A DNA stretch of 24,796 nt, taken from positions 1-24,796 of the forward strand of contig CAZGBM010000025.1 of NCBI GenBank assembly GCA_964523975.1, in the 5' to 3' direction. The translations under genes and the position numbers were made by a program. Below are positions 13,513 to 21,243 of the stretch, in pieces. Each line of letters opens with the position of its first letter. The first letter of the stretch is position 1. The notes beneath the pieces are model-generated. The model searched no databases. It had not been told where the DNA came from and saw only the letters and a list, made by a program, of their open reading frames with translations. The DNA comes from JAFGHJ01 sp964523975. GTDB taxonomy: Bacteria > Hydrothermota > UBA3072.

Positions 13513-14025
13513 ATGGTTATAGAGTGTCCTAAATGTAAGAGCAAATATCGGGTGGAAGACCTGGCTATACCTACCGGAGGAGCAGCAGTCAGGTGTCTTG
13601 AATGCTCCAACATTTTCACTATTTATAAAAACCTTCTCGATATAAAACTTACTCCTCTCAAAGAAAACGAATTCGAACCAAGCGTAAGCGAAGTTAAAGA
13701 GATTTTAAGAAAAAATATTGAGCCTGAAAAAAAAGCACCTGTCGCAGAAAAGCCTTCATTTTTGGACGACACGGAAAAAAGTAATAACCACAGGAAGGCG
13801 GAGAGACTCGGAAAATCTCTGGTAAAAGATATTTATCTTTATCATAAAGATAAAGTCGAACAGGGAAGAAAAGAAGGAACTCTTGTGCAGCTTCTCGGGG
13901 AAGAAATAAAAAAATCCTGGAGATTTTATAAGAAACAGGTGGATGCGGAAGTTCTTAAAGAAAGAAATTACTTTAAAGATGCTTTGAATGAAATTATAGC
14001 GGGTGGGAAAGAGGTATTTAAGTAA
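13513..14025 (+). CDS. MJ0042-type zinc-ribbon protein
   Basis: This 170-residue protein opens with the zinc-ribbon signature: Cys5-x2-Cys8 in IECPKCKSKYRVED, and Cys28-x2-Cys31 in VRCLECSNIFTI. This is the MJ0042/zinc_ribbon_5 finger found at the N-terminus of many bacterial envelope or regulatory proteins. The rest (about 40-170) is charged and helical without a membrane segment. The start is well supported by CTGGAGG 7 nt upstream. It lies 45 bp ahead of secDF and may be transcribed with it. The function is unknown. Confidence 0.85.
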   Translation: MVIECPKCKSKYRVEDLAIPTGGAAVRCLECSNIFTIYKNLLDIKLTPLKENEFEPSVSEVKEILRKNIEPEKKAPVAEKPSFLDDTEKSNNHRKAERLGKSLVKDIYLYHKDKVEQGRKEGTLVQLLGEEIKKSWRFYKKQVDAEVLKERNYFKDALNEIIAGGKEVFK

Positions 14026-14070
14026 TCCTGAAATATTGCAATCAATCCATCGTTAATGAGGAGGTTTTTG

Positions 14071-16494
14071 ATGAGAAATCTTAAATGGAAATGGTTTTTT
14101 ATTTTTGTAGTTTTGGCGCTTGCCATATGGCAATTACATTATTCTTATTTATTCTTTTCGCAAAGTAAGGAAAAGTTCGGTAGCCTTCCCCCAACCGAAC
14201 AAAAAACCATCAAGGCTCGGGCTCTACACCTGGGTTTAGATCTTCAAGGAGGAATGAGTCTTGTTATGGAGGTCGACAAATCCAAGCTCAAAGAAGAAGA
14301 ACTTGAGGGAGCAATCAACAGAGCTCTTGAAATACTGCGGAACAGAATCGACGAATTGGGTGTATCGGAACCCCAAATAGTAAAACAGGGCAACGAGCGA
14401 ATAATGATTCAACTCCCGGGAGTAGTAGACCCAGAAAGGGCAAGAGAAATCATAGGAAAAACAGCCTTACTTGAATTTAAATTGGTCAGAGAGCCAGACG
14501 AGATGCGGGAAATATTTACCAGAATAAACGAATCTCTTAAGATTGTAAAAGGAGATACTTTTGATATTTTCGGTTATTTCCCTCCTACAGCCAGAGCTTA
14601 CGGTATTCTTTCTCCATACAAAGACCATATAGATTCTCTGCTGCAACTTCCCCAGCTTAAAGACCAGGTACCTTTTGGCGACACAATACAATGGGGTAAA
14701 GAAGTGATTCTGGAAGGATACAAATATTATCCTCTGTACGTTTTAAAGAAAACCCCTCTTTTAACCGGAAGCTCCATACTTAACGCGTCTCTTGGAGTCG
14801 GAACCGAGCACGACCCCATGGGCTATAGAGTGGACCTTTCCATGACAAAGGAAACATGGAGAAAATGGGCTCAAATTACCGGAGCAAATGTAGGTAGACA
14901 GATAGCTATAATTCTGGACGGCATAGTTCAGTCTGCACCGGTAGTCCGCGAAAGAATTCCAAACGGCCGATCGGTAATAACTATGGGCAATGCCACACAG
15001 GAAGAAGCCAAGACGCTCGCGATTATTCTGAAAGCCGGTGCTCTTCCCGCTCCTCTTAAAGTCATAGAGGAACGCTCTATTGGTCCTTCTCTCGGCAATG
15101 ACTCAATCAGAGAAGGAACGCGGTCTCTTATCGTTGGAACGATCCTCGTTTTTCTTTTCGTGATAATCTATTACTTTAAAGGCGGATTTGTTGCAATATT
15201 CGCTTTGATTCTGAATCTGATATTCCTGCTGGCGGTTCTGTCAGGGCTGCGAGCCACTTTAACTTTACCCGGTCTTGCCGGTATTGTTTTGACAATCGGT
15301 ATGGCAGTAGATGCAAACGTCTTGATTTTCGAGAGAATACGGGAAGAACTAAGGTCGGGTAAGACAATAAGAACGGCAATAGTAGGGGGGTATCAAAAAG
15401 CCTTTTCAACAATCTTTGATGCCAATTTGACAACATTTATTGCTGCCATCATATTATTCTATTTCGGGACCGGTCCGGTAAAAGGATTTGCGGTAACGCT
15501 CTCCATTGGTCTCGCCGCAAGTTTCTTTACAGCTATTTTTATCACGAGAAATCTCTTCGAATTCTGGATCGCAAGAGGGTTAAAGAATTTACCCATGTTG
15601 AATGTCTTCAAAAATCCCAATTATGATTTCTTAGGTATGAGAAAATTTGCTTTCATTTTATCCGGAGTTCTAATCCTTAGCGGTATAATCTCACTTGCCG
15701 TACACCGCGGTCCCAGATATGGCGTCGATTTTACAGGAGGTAGCGTTATCGAAGTCCAATTCGAAGGAGAGCCGGTTTTCTCGGAAGGAATAAGAACCAC
15801 TCTCTCCAAGGCTGGCTTCGAGGGTGCAACGATACAGAAGTACGGAGAAAAGAATCTCTTCCTGATAAAAATAAAAGAGAGTGAAGAAAAATCAATCGAG
15901 GAACTTAAGGGCGCCTTAACGGAAAATTTCTCCGACAGAAAAATCGCCTATCAGAGACAGGAACTTGTCGGGCCTTCGGTTTCGAGAGGTCTTCAAACAA
16001 GAGCTGTTTGGGTGGTACTACTGGGTATGATTGGAATTCTTATTTACGTTGCAATACGCTTTAGTTTTCACTTTGGTGCCGCTTCCGTGATTGCTCTGTT
16101 CCATGACATATTGATAACAGTGGGAATCCTTTCTATAACCAATACCGAATTCAATATACCGATAATTGCGGGTCTTCTTACAATCCTCGGTTATTCGATA
16201 AACGACTCTATTATCGTTTCGGACAGAATAAGGGAGAATACAAAGCTGATGAGAGGAAAACCTTTCGCGGAGATTGTAAATTCGTCGATAAACCAGACTC
16301 TATCGAGGACAATAATAACAGCTCTTACCACTCTATTCGTCGTCACCTCGCTTTATTTCCTCGGCGGAAGAATACTCCATGGCTTCTCCCTGACTCTTCT
16401 CGTTGGATTTGTAATCGGTACCTATTCCTCGGTTTTTATAGTCGCGCCAATAGTAGTCGAATGGCAGAAGAAATCTCCTTCGAAGAAAAGATAA
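14071..16494 (+). CDS. secDF: protein translocase SecD/SecF fusion
   Basis: This 807-residue inner-membrane protein fuses SecD and SecF. The SecD half has a first helix (about 8-27), the periplasmic P1 domain with LGLDLQGGMSLVMEV (54-68), and a helix bundle holding TIGMAVDANVLIFERIREE (408-426). The SecF half starts near 520, has GVDFTGGSVIEVQF (551-564), and holds the equivalent TILGYSINDSIIVSDRIREN (704-723). Asp414 and Asp712 are the conserved membrane acidic residues of the proton-driven mechanism. SecDF pulls proteins across the membrane after SecYEG and SecA. ATG 14071 is chosen because AGGAGG sits 6 nt upstream; an in-frame ATG at 14056 overlaps that site. The stop shares a base with the next start. 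No yajC is adjacent. Confidence 0.97.
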   Translation: MRNLKWKWFFIFVVLALAIWQLHYSYLFFSQSKEKFGSLPPTEQKTIKARALHLGLDLQGGMSLVMEVDKSKLKEEELEGAINRALEILRNRIDELGVSEPQIVKQGNERIMIQLPGVVDPERAREIIGKTALLEFKLVREPDEMREIFTRINESLKIVKGDTFDIFGYFPPTARAYGILSPYKDHIDSLLQLPQLKDQVPFGDTIQWGKEVILEGYKYYPLYVLKKTPLLTGSSILNASLGVGTEHDPMGYRVDLSMTKETWRKWAQITGANVGRQIAIILDGIVQSAPVVRERIPNGRSVITMGNATQEEAKTLAIILKAGALPAPLKVIEERSIGPSLGNDSIREGTRSLIVGTILVFLFVIIYYFKGGFVAIFALILNLIFLLAVLSGLRATLTLPGLAGIVLTIGMAVDANVLIFERIREELRSGKTIRTAIVGGYQKAFSTIFDANLTTFIAAIILFYFGTGPVKGFAVTLSIGLAASFFTAIFITRNLFEFWIARGLKNLPMLNVFKNPNYDFLGMRKFAFILSGVLILSGIISLAVHRGPRYGVDFTGGSVIEVQFEGEPVFSEGIRTTLSKAGFEGATIQKYGEKNLFLIKIKESEEKSIEELKGALTENFSDRKIAYQRQELVGPSVSRGLQTRAVWVVLLGMIGILIYVAIRFSFHFGAASVIALFHDILITVGILSITNTEFNIPIIAGLLTILGYSINDSIIVSDRIRENTKLMRGKPFAEIVNSSINQTLSRTIITALTTLFVVTSLYFLGGRILHGFSLTLLVGFVIGTYSSVFIVAPIVVEWQKKSPSKKR

Positions 16495-16844
16495 TGAATA
16501 AAACTAAACATTTCAAGACGGGAGAAGTTTTAATTTCGGAAGGCGACATACCGAAGGAAATGTTCCTGATAAGAAAAGGGAGAGTCAGAATAAAAAAGAA
16601 AGGGAAGTGGGTAGCCGACTTAAAAACGGGGGATTTCCTGGGTGAAATGGGAGCACTGGACCGTCACCCGAGAAGCGCAACAGCCGTAGCTATAGAAGAC
16701 ACAACGGTTTCCGCTCTGGAAGTCGATGAGCTTGAGAAAAAATTGCAGGAAAATCCTATGATTTACCATCTGGTCAAATCCTTGATAAAAAGATTGCGTG
16801 AAACAAACAGGAAACTTTATTCGGAAGATGAAACTGGGAGTTAA
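16494..16844 (+). CDS. stand-alone cyclic nucleotide-binding domain protein
   Basis: This 116-residue protein is a single cNMP-binding domain of the Crp type without a DNA-binding helix-turn-helix. The phosphate-binding cassette is well kept: GEMGALDRHPRSATAVA at about 50-66, with Glu51 and Arg60 at the places of the Crp ribose and phosphate contacts. The start is placed at 16494, where TAATG joins it to the secDF stop. A start at 16461 would overlap secDF by 34 bp and add a tail outside the domain. It overlaps pdxJ at its end. With no output domain it must act through a partner, if it binds a nucleotide at all. Confidence 0.87.
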   Translation: MNKTKHFKTGEVLISEGDIPKEMFLIRKGRVRIKKKGKWVADLKTGDFLGEMGALDRHPRSATAVAIEDTTVSALEVDELEKKLQENPMIYHLVKSLIKRLRETNRKLYSEDETGS

Positions 16845-17535
16845 TATCGACCATATAGCAACCATAAGAGAAGCCCGGGGAACGAAATTTCCGGACCCGG
16901 TAGAAGCTGCGATACTGGCAGAATCATCCGGAGCAGACGGTATAACCTGCCATATAAGAGCGGACAGAAGACACATTAAAGAAAGAGATATTAGAATATT
17001 GAGAGAGGTTGTCAAAACTCATCTCAACGTTGAGTGTTCTCTTGATAAGGAAATCCAGTCTTTTCTTAAAACAATCAAGCCCGATTGGGTGTGCCTTGTT
17101 CCCGAACGAAGAGAAGAAATAACCACCGAAGGGGGGCTCGACCTTGAAAAGTTTTCAAAAGAAGTAGAAAAGGCAACCGAAGAGTTCAAAAAATCCGGAA
17201 TTAAAGTCACTTTCTTTATAGAGCCGGATAACGAAACAGTGGAACTTTCCTCTCGACTCGGAGCCGACGCCGTTGAACTTAATACCGGAAGCTGGTGCGA
17301 TGACCCTACAGAAAAAAAATTAAAGAAAATCGAAGAAGCTGCACAGGTAGGCATAATAAGAGGTCTTGAAGTTCATGCGGGGCATGGCCTTAATTTACAA
17401 AACGTTGGCCATATATCCGAAATAGAAGAAATCAGCGAGTTAAATATCGGTCATTCGATAATTGCCCGGGCTCTTATCGTCGGAATCGAGAACGCCGTAT
17501 CCGAAATGAAAGAAAGGATTTTACTCGGAGTATAA
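16828..17535 (+). CDS. pdxJ: pyridoxine 5'-phosphate synthase
   Basis: This 235-residue enzyme condenses 1-deoxyxylulose 5-phosphate with 3-amino-2-oxopropyl phosphate to make pyridoxine 5'-phosphate in the DXP-dependent vitamin B6 route. It aligns along its whole length with E. coli PdxJ. Matching blocks are GVNIDHIATIREARGT (4-19), CHIRADRRHIKERDIRILRE, CLVPERREEITTEGGLDL, EVHAGHGLNLQNV and ELNIGHSIIARAL. The catalytic His9, Glu69 and the His of VHAGH are present. ATG 16828 matches the family start; an in-frame GTG at 16798 would add ten non-conserved residues. It overlaps the upstream cyclic-nucleotide-binding gene by 17 bp, so the two are co-translated. Confidence 0.97.
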   Translation: MKLGVNIDHIATIREARGTKFPDPVEAAILAESSGADGITCHIRADRRHIKERDIRILREVVKTHLNVECSLDKEIQSFLKTIKPDWVCLVPERREEITTEGGLDLEKFSKEVEKATEEFKKSGIKVTFFIEPDNETVELSSRLGADAVELNTGSWCDDPTEKKLKKIEEAAQVGIIRGLEVHAGHGLNLQNVGHISEIEEISELNIGHSIIARALIVGIENAVSEMKERILLGV

Positions 17536-17608
17536 AGCGGCAAAGCCGCTAAAATTCAAAAATTAAATATCAAAATGAAAAATGACAAATTAAAGTTCAA
17601 AAATAAAT
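17536..17608. repeat. small hairpin plus A-rich dispersed repeat
   Basis: Directly after the pdxJ stop lies a perfect hairpin, AGCGGC and GCCGCT around AAA (17536-17550). An A-rich stretch follows with words such as AAAAATTAAATATCAAAATG and AAAAATGACAAAT. The same words recur after folC (18915-18970) and, inverted, at 19152-19210. The hairpin lacks a T-tract, so it is not a classical terminator, though it may protect the mRNA end. Confidence 0.6.
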
Positions 17609-17650
17609 TTCAACACAGAGAAACAAAACCCCATCCACAACCTCAAATAT

Positions 17651-17685
17651 TTTGACAGAATTGACAAGATTTACAGGATTTTTTT
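17651..17685 (+). repeat. TTGACA/ACAGGATTTTT-type repeat abutting folC
   Basis: The stretch contains TTGACAGAATTGACAAGATT followed by TACAGGATTTTTTT, a run of near-repeats of the word TTGACAxxATT. It ends 8 nt before the TTG start of folC and occupies the place where a ribosome binding site would be expected. The style matches other intergenic repeats in the window. Confidence 0.5.
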
Positions 17686-17693
17686 AAAAAAAG

Positions 17694-18935
17694 TTGAACT
17701 ATTCCCAGTCCCTAAGTTATCTATCTTCTTTAATTGACCGCGAGAAAAAAAACGGCATAAAATACAGAAAATCCTTAAAATCTTTCAAAGAACATTTAAA
17801 GATTTTTGGTAATCCCCATAAAAAACTAAAAGGCTTCTTGATAGGAGGTACGAAAGGCAAGGGGTCTACGGCTCATATAATAGAATCGATTTGCAGAGCC
17901 TCGGGCTACAAAACCGGTCTTTTTACTTCTCCGCATTTAATTTCTTACCTTGAAAGAATAAAAATAAACGGCGAACCGATCTCCTCGGATAGATTTGCTT
18001 CCCTTACGGAAGAAGTCTCAAAAGGAAAAACCGGAATATCCGTGTTCGAAACTTTAACGACTATGGCTTTTCTGCTTTTCGAAAGAGAAAAAGTAGACTA
18101 TTCCATCTTCGAAGTGGGACTTGGAGGAAAATTGGATTCGACGAACGTGTTTGACCCGGACGTATCGATAATAACGTCCATAAGTTACGACCATACAGAA
18201 ATACTCGGGACGACTCTAGGGGAAATCGCAAGGGAAAAAGCGAAAATTTTGAGAAAGAATAAAATCAATATCTCGGCTCCCCAAGAAAAAGAAGTCGAAG
18301 AAATTTTAAAAAACGAAGTCGATGGAAATATAGAATTCGTGAAAAATTACAAAGTAAGCTCTATAGACGAATACCAGACCGTTTTCAAACTGGGTGAAGA
18401 AGAGTTTCGTACAGGGCTTATAGGCGAAGTTCAGGCGTTGAATTCGTCTCTGGCGATTAACGCCTGCAGAAAATTGGGAATAAACCCGACTACGGAAAAA
18501 CTGAACAGAACTCTACTGTCGCTAAAAATACCCGGGCGTTTTCAGATCGTAAAAAAGAATCCTTATGTGATTATCGACGGGGCGCATAATGTTGCTTCCG
18601 TAAGAGCTTTGAAAGAGACTATACAGGCAGTTTTCAAAAAGAAAGTGCTGCTGGTTTTTTCATGTCTTTCCGACAAAGATATAAAAGGAATGCTCCGTGA
18701 AATGAAACCCATCGTAAAAAAAATTTATCCTACTTCCATAACACACCCAAGAAAAATGCACTTAAACGAAATAAGAGCATCTATCCGGGAAACAGGGATA
18801 GAAATGGCCCAAACGAATGGTTCGCCGGCAGAAGACCTGAATATGGCCGAAAAAGACGCTTCAAGTTCGGATATAATAATAGTTACCGGTTCTTTTTACC
18901 TTGTCGGGGAAGCTTTAAAAAAATTTAAAAATTAA
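17694..18935 (+). CDS. folC: folylpolyglutamate synthase / dihydrofolate synthase
   Basis: This 413-residue Mur-ligase-family enzyme adds glutamate to dihydropteroate and folates using ATP. Diagnostic segments are the P-loop GGTKGKGSTAHI (51-62), FTSPHLISYLERIKING (77-93), FEVGLGGKLDSTNV (139-152), SISYDHTEILG and TLGEIAREKAKIL (174-186) with the lysine expected to be carbamylated, and IIDGAHNVAS in the C-terminal domain. The start is TTG 17694, because MNYSQSLSYL matches the usual N-terminus of the family and no ATG is nearby. No Shine-Dalgarno is visible. Repeat sequence lies immediately upstream, and the stop codon at the other end lies inside another repeat. Confidence 0.93.
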   Translation: MNYSQSLSYLSSLIDREKKNGIKYRKSLKSFKEHLKIFGNPHKKLKGFLIGGTKGKGSTAHIIESICRASGYKTGLFTSPHLISYLERIKINGEPISSDRFASLTEEVSKGKTGISVFETLTTMAFLLFEREKVDYSIFEVGLGGKLDSTNVFDPDVSIITSISYDHTEILGTTLGEIAREKAKILRKNKINISAPQEKEVEEILKNEVDGNIEFVKNYKVSSIDEYQTVFKLGEEEFRTGLIGEVQALNSSLAINACRKLGINPTTEKLNRTLLSLKIPGRFQIVKKNPYVIIDGAHNVASVRALKETIQAVFKKKVLLVFSCLSDKDIKGMLREMKPIVKKIYPTSITHPRKMHLNEIRASIRETGIEMAQTNGSPAEDLNMAEKDASSSDIIIVTGSFYLVGEALKKFKN

Positions 18936-19215
18936 ATATTAAAATGGAAAATTACAAATCAAAATCCAAAAAAATTTAGCCACGGATTAACACGGATGAA
19001 CACAGATATAAAAAAGTATTTTATTAATTTTAAACAAAATAAGATTCGGGATGGGTGGCTGGGTAATCCGTGTACATCTGCGGCCAATTAATTTGGGGTG
19101 GGGTTGGGTAATTCAAAGAAAAAAAATCTGCGTTTATCTGCGTGCTATTCCTTTAGAATTTTGCATTTTTATTTGTCATTTTGCTTTTTAATTTTTGATA
19201 TTTGATATTTACGCC
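18915..19215. repeat. composite inverted-repeat region after folC
   Basis: An A-rich arm at the left (about 18915-18970) faces a T-rich arm at the right (about 19152-19210) with related words, for example AAATATTAAAATGGAAAATT against AATTTTTGATATTTGATATT. Inside, GCCACGGATTAACACGGATG (18979-18998) faces the inverted GGTAATCCGTGTACATCTGC (19062-19081). A third related copy, ATCTGCGTTTATCTGCGTG, sits at 19127-19145. The whole looks like nested, degraded inverted repeats of about 300 bp. It includes the folC stop codon and has no ORF. Confidence 0.65.
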
Positions 19216-19302
19216 GTTTACGATGGCATTACAAATAGAATATGATTTTTTATATAAGACTTTGAAAAACAAGTATATAATTTTTTATATTAAATCCCCA
19301 CC

Positions 19303-19329
19303 TTGACAAATCCGAATTGCTTATATCAT
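19303..19329 (+). promoter_or_regulatory. possible sigma70 promoter of the NYN gene
   Basis: A perfect TTGACA (19303-19308) is followed after a short 15-bp spacer by TATCAT (19324-19329). TATCAT also serves as the -10 of the S9 peptidase promoter in this window, which supports the reading. The predicted start near 19336 leaves a leader of about 175 nt. Confidence 0.45.
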
Positions 19330-19349
19330 TGTAAATTTAAGAACTTTTA

Positions 19350-19417
19350 TCGCAGTCAAATATTGTACAAATCCGCGACCAGCTGTTTATTTAAAGAAAG
19401 ATAGATGCGGTCTGCGA
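19350..19417 (+). ncRNA. possible structured 5' leader element of the NYN gene
   Basis: TCGCA (19350-19354) pairs with TGCGA (19413-19417), and directly adjacent GACC (19377-19380) pairs with GGTC (19409-19412). Together they form one arm of 9 bp interrupted on the 5' side. It lies within the long untranslated leader. It could regulate the NYN gene, but no known riboswitch or RNA family is recognised. Confidence 0.25.
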
Positions 19418-19512
19418 AAAAGGTTCGAAATATACGGGTGAAGAAGTAAAGATTTAGAGATAAATTATTAACAAAAACCCACTAAACATTATCATGCAAC
19501 AAAGGAGGAATT

Positions 19513-20013
19513 ATGAAAAAAGTTGCAGTATTTATCGATGTACAGAACATACAGCAGGTGTTCGAAAAGCAGGGAGCGGAAATAAGATACGACAAATTGA
19601 AGGAATATCTCACAAGAAAGTACAAAGAAGTGAATGCGGAAGTGATTAAATTGACCGCTCTTATTCCCATAAGAGACATGGACGAGAATAGATTGAAATT
19701 GGTCGATGCCATCTCTCTCTCCGGTTATAGAGTCATAAGCAAGATGGCCAAAGACCGTCCCGACGGAACAATAAAAGCAAATATGGATGTCGAAATGGCT
19801 CTCGAAATCGTTTCGATGGCGGACTACGTTGACGAACTCGTTATTATAACGGGAGACAGTGACTTCGAGCCTTTAATCCATTTCCTCAGCAGAAAAGGCA
19901 AGAAAATCCTTATTATCGGCCCGGGAAGAGGGCCAACCGCAATAGAAATAATAAGAGCGGCGGATGAATTCGAAAACCTGGATGAGATAGAAGCTGTCGT
20001 CCTTACAGGTTGA
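19513..20013 (+). CDS. NYN-domain (LabA/DUF88-like) predicted ribonuclease
   Basis: This 166-residue protein consists of one PIN-like NYN domain. The acidic site is complete: Asp9 and Asn12 in FIDVQNIQ, Asp92 in KANMDVEMAL, and Asp115 and Asp117 in ITGDSDFEPL. The end GPGRGPTAIEIIRAADEF is typical of the LabA-like branch. NYN proteins are metal-dependent ribonucleases or RNA-processing factors; the target here is unknown. The start has an excellent AAAGGAGG 6 nt upstream. The stop overlaps the -35 box of the promoter that drives tRNA-Asn. Confidence 0.93.
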   Translation: MKKVAVFIDVQNIQQVFEKQGAEIRYDKLKEYLTRKYKEVNAEVIKLTALIPIRDMDENRLKLVDAISLSGYRVISKMAKDRPDGTIKANMDVEMALEIVSMADYVDELVIITGDSDFEPLIHFLSRKGKKILIIGPGRGPTAIEIIRAADEFENLDEIEAVVLTG

Positions 20014-20037
20014 CAAAAGAATTCTTCTTATTATGTT
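20010..20037 (+). promoter_or_regulatory. promoter of tRNA-Asn and the following gene run
   Basis: TTGACA (20010-20015) includes the TGA stop of the NYN gene. After 16 bp comes TATGTT (20032-20037), a 4/6 match to TATAAT. The predicted start is about 20044, two bases before the tRNA. Confidence 0.5.
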
Positions 20038-20045
20038 ATCATCAA

Positions 20046-20117
20046 TCCTCGGTAGCTCAAAGGAAGAGCGCCTGACTGTTAATCAGGAAGTTGCAGGTTC
20101 GAGTCCTGCCCGAGGAG
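20046..20117 (+). tRNA. tRNA-Asn (GUU)
   Basis: The 72-nt cloverleaf has acceptor TCCTCGG with CCGAGGA, discriminator G, and anticodon stem CCTGA with TCAGG around the loop CTGTTAA, giving anticodon GUU. The T-arm is GCAGGTTCGAGTCCTGC. CCA is not encoded. No terminator separates it from the symporter gene 27 bp downstream, so it is probably cut from a longer transcript. Confidence 0.95.
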
Positions 20118-20144
20118 TTTAATGTATTCTGAGGGTTAAAAGAG

Positions 20145-21242
20145 GTGCGGTATCATAAACGCAAGTCAATAGCCGATACTCTATCTAACGCTTTTCTTGC
20201 TCTGTTTTTTCTATATTTATTTTTGTTAGGAATAGAACTCTTGAGTTCCTCTCTCAAGGGTCTCGGTACCGGCTTTGCAAAAGCGTTAATAAACACTACG
20301 GGAAGTCCCCTGACGGGATTATTCATAGGATTGCTTTCAACTGCGATAATTCAATCCAGCTCAGTTACGACTTCAATCACGGTGGGATTTGTCGCAGCAG
20401 GCACGTTGACTGTACGTAATGCCGTTCCTATCGTGATGGGAGCAAATATAGGTACAACGATTACCTGCGTGATAGCTTCTTTCGGGCATTTCTCTGTGGA
20501 TAAAGAGTTCTCGAAAGCTTTTCCTGCGGCAGTCGTCCATGACTTTTTTAATATTTTATCGGTCGCGGTTTTTTTTCCTCTTGAAATATTGTTTCATCCT
20601 ATCGAACGCATATCTTTATTTCTCACTGATTTTTTGCTGGGTAAAGGAGGTTTGACTTTCAAATCCCCCTTAAATTTGATAATCAGACCTGTTTCGGGAA
20701 AAATACTGGGTTTGTTTTACGGACATTACGTTTTTTCAGCCATTACGGCATTAATCATTATTATTTTTGCGTTGGTTTTTCTTGTAAAAGTCCTTAGAAA
20801 AGTTTCATCAAGGGGGTTTGAAACTCTTATAGATCATTATCTCTTCAAGAATGCCATAACTGCGGGTCTTCTTGGTCTGGCTTTAACCGCTTTTGTTCAG
20901 TCCAGTTCGGTAACGACCTCATTAGTTGTTTCTCTTGTCGGCACCCAGCTTACAACCATCGAAAAGGTATTCCCCTATATTCTCGGCGCAAACCTCGGAA
21001 CAACAGTAACGGCAATGTTAGCGGCTCTAGTTACCGGAAACGTAAATGCAATAACAATAGCTCTTTGCCATTCTATTTTTAACACATTCGGCATGGCTGT
21101 CTGGTATCCTTTAAGAAAAGTTCCCATTACCCTCGCCAAGAAGACGGGAGAGTTATCAGGGAAGAAAAGATTACTTGCATTTATTTACATAATAGCTATA
21201 TTTATTGTTATACCCATAATCGTTATATTCGCCGGGAGGTAA
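20145..21242 (+). CDS. Na+/phosphate cotransporter family protein
   Basis: This 365-residue inner-membrane protein of the NptA/PNaS family has about eight helices and the two inverted-topology repeats of the family. The first repeat has QSSSVTTS at 70-77 with GANIGTTIT at 99-107. The second has QSSSVTTS at 252-259 with GANLGTTVT at 281-289. It should import phosphate with sodium. Some relatives carry a fused C-terminal PhoU domain; here PhoU is a separate gene one base after the stop. The start is GTG at 20145 with GAGGG 9 nt upstream. The product begins with a positively charged RYHKRK stretch. Confidence 0.93.
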   Translation: MRYHKRKSIADTLSNAFLALFFLYLFLLGIELLSSSLKGLGTGFAKALINTTGSPLTGLFIGLLSTAIIQSSSVTTSITVGFVAAGTLTVRNAVPIVMGANIGTTITCVIASFGHFSVDKEFSKAFPAAVVHDFFNILSVAVFFPLEILFHPIERISLFLTDFLLGKGGLTFKSPLNLIIRPVSGKILGLFYGHYVFSAITALIIIIFALVFLVKVLRKVSSRGFETLIDHYLFKNAITAGLLGLALTAFVQSSSVTTSLVVSLVGTQLTTIEKVFPYILGANLGTTVTAMLAALVTGNVNAITIALCHSIFNTFGMAVWYPLRKVPITLAKKTGELSGKKRLLAFIYIIAIFIVIPIIVIFAGR

Positions 21243-21243
21243 A

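Larger units (their letters stand above)
18936..19512. other. 577-bp intergenic region: repeats, promoter and long leader
   Basis: The left 280 bp are the composite inverted repeat. The middle (19216-19300) is AT-rich with nothing recognised. A candidate promoter at 19303-19329 is followed by a leader of about 170 nt that shows complementary segments, ending in the AGGAGG of the NYN gene. No protein gene is supported. Confidence 0.7.

Noticed and set aside
14056..14070. ATG 14056 as the secDF start
   Set aside because: It overlaps the AGGAGG that serves ATG 14071, so it cannot use that ribosome binding site.
16461..16493. ATG 16461 as the start of the cyclic-nucleotide-binding protein
   Set aside because: It adds 11 residues before the domain and overlaps secDF by 34 bp. 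The TAATG junction at 16494 fits better.
16798..16827. GTG 16798 as the pdxJ start
   Set aside because: It adds ten residues absent from the PdxJ family. ATG 16828 matches the conserved MKLGVNIDHIAT start.
17536..17550. Hairpin after pdxJ as a Rho-independent terminator
   Set aside because: It has a strong stem but is followed by A-rich sequence rather than a T-tract.
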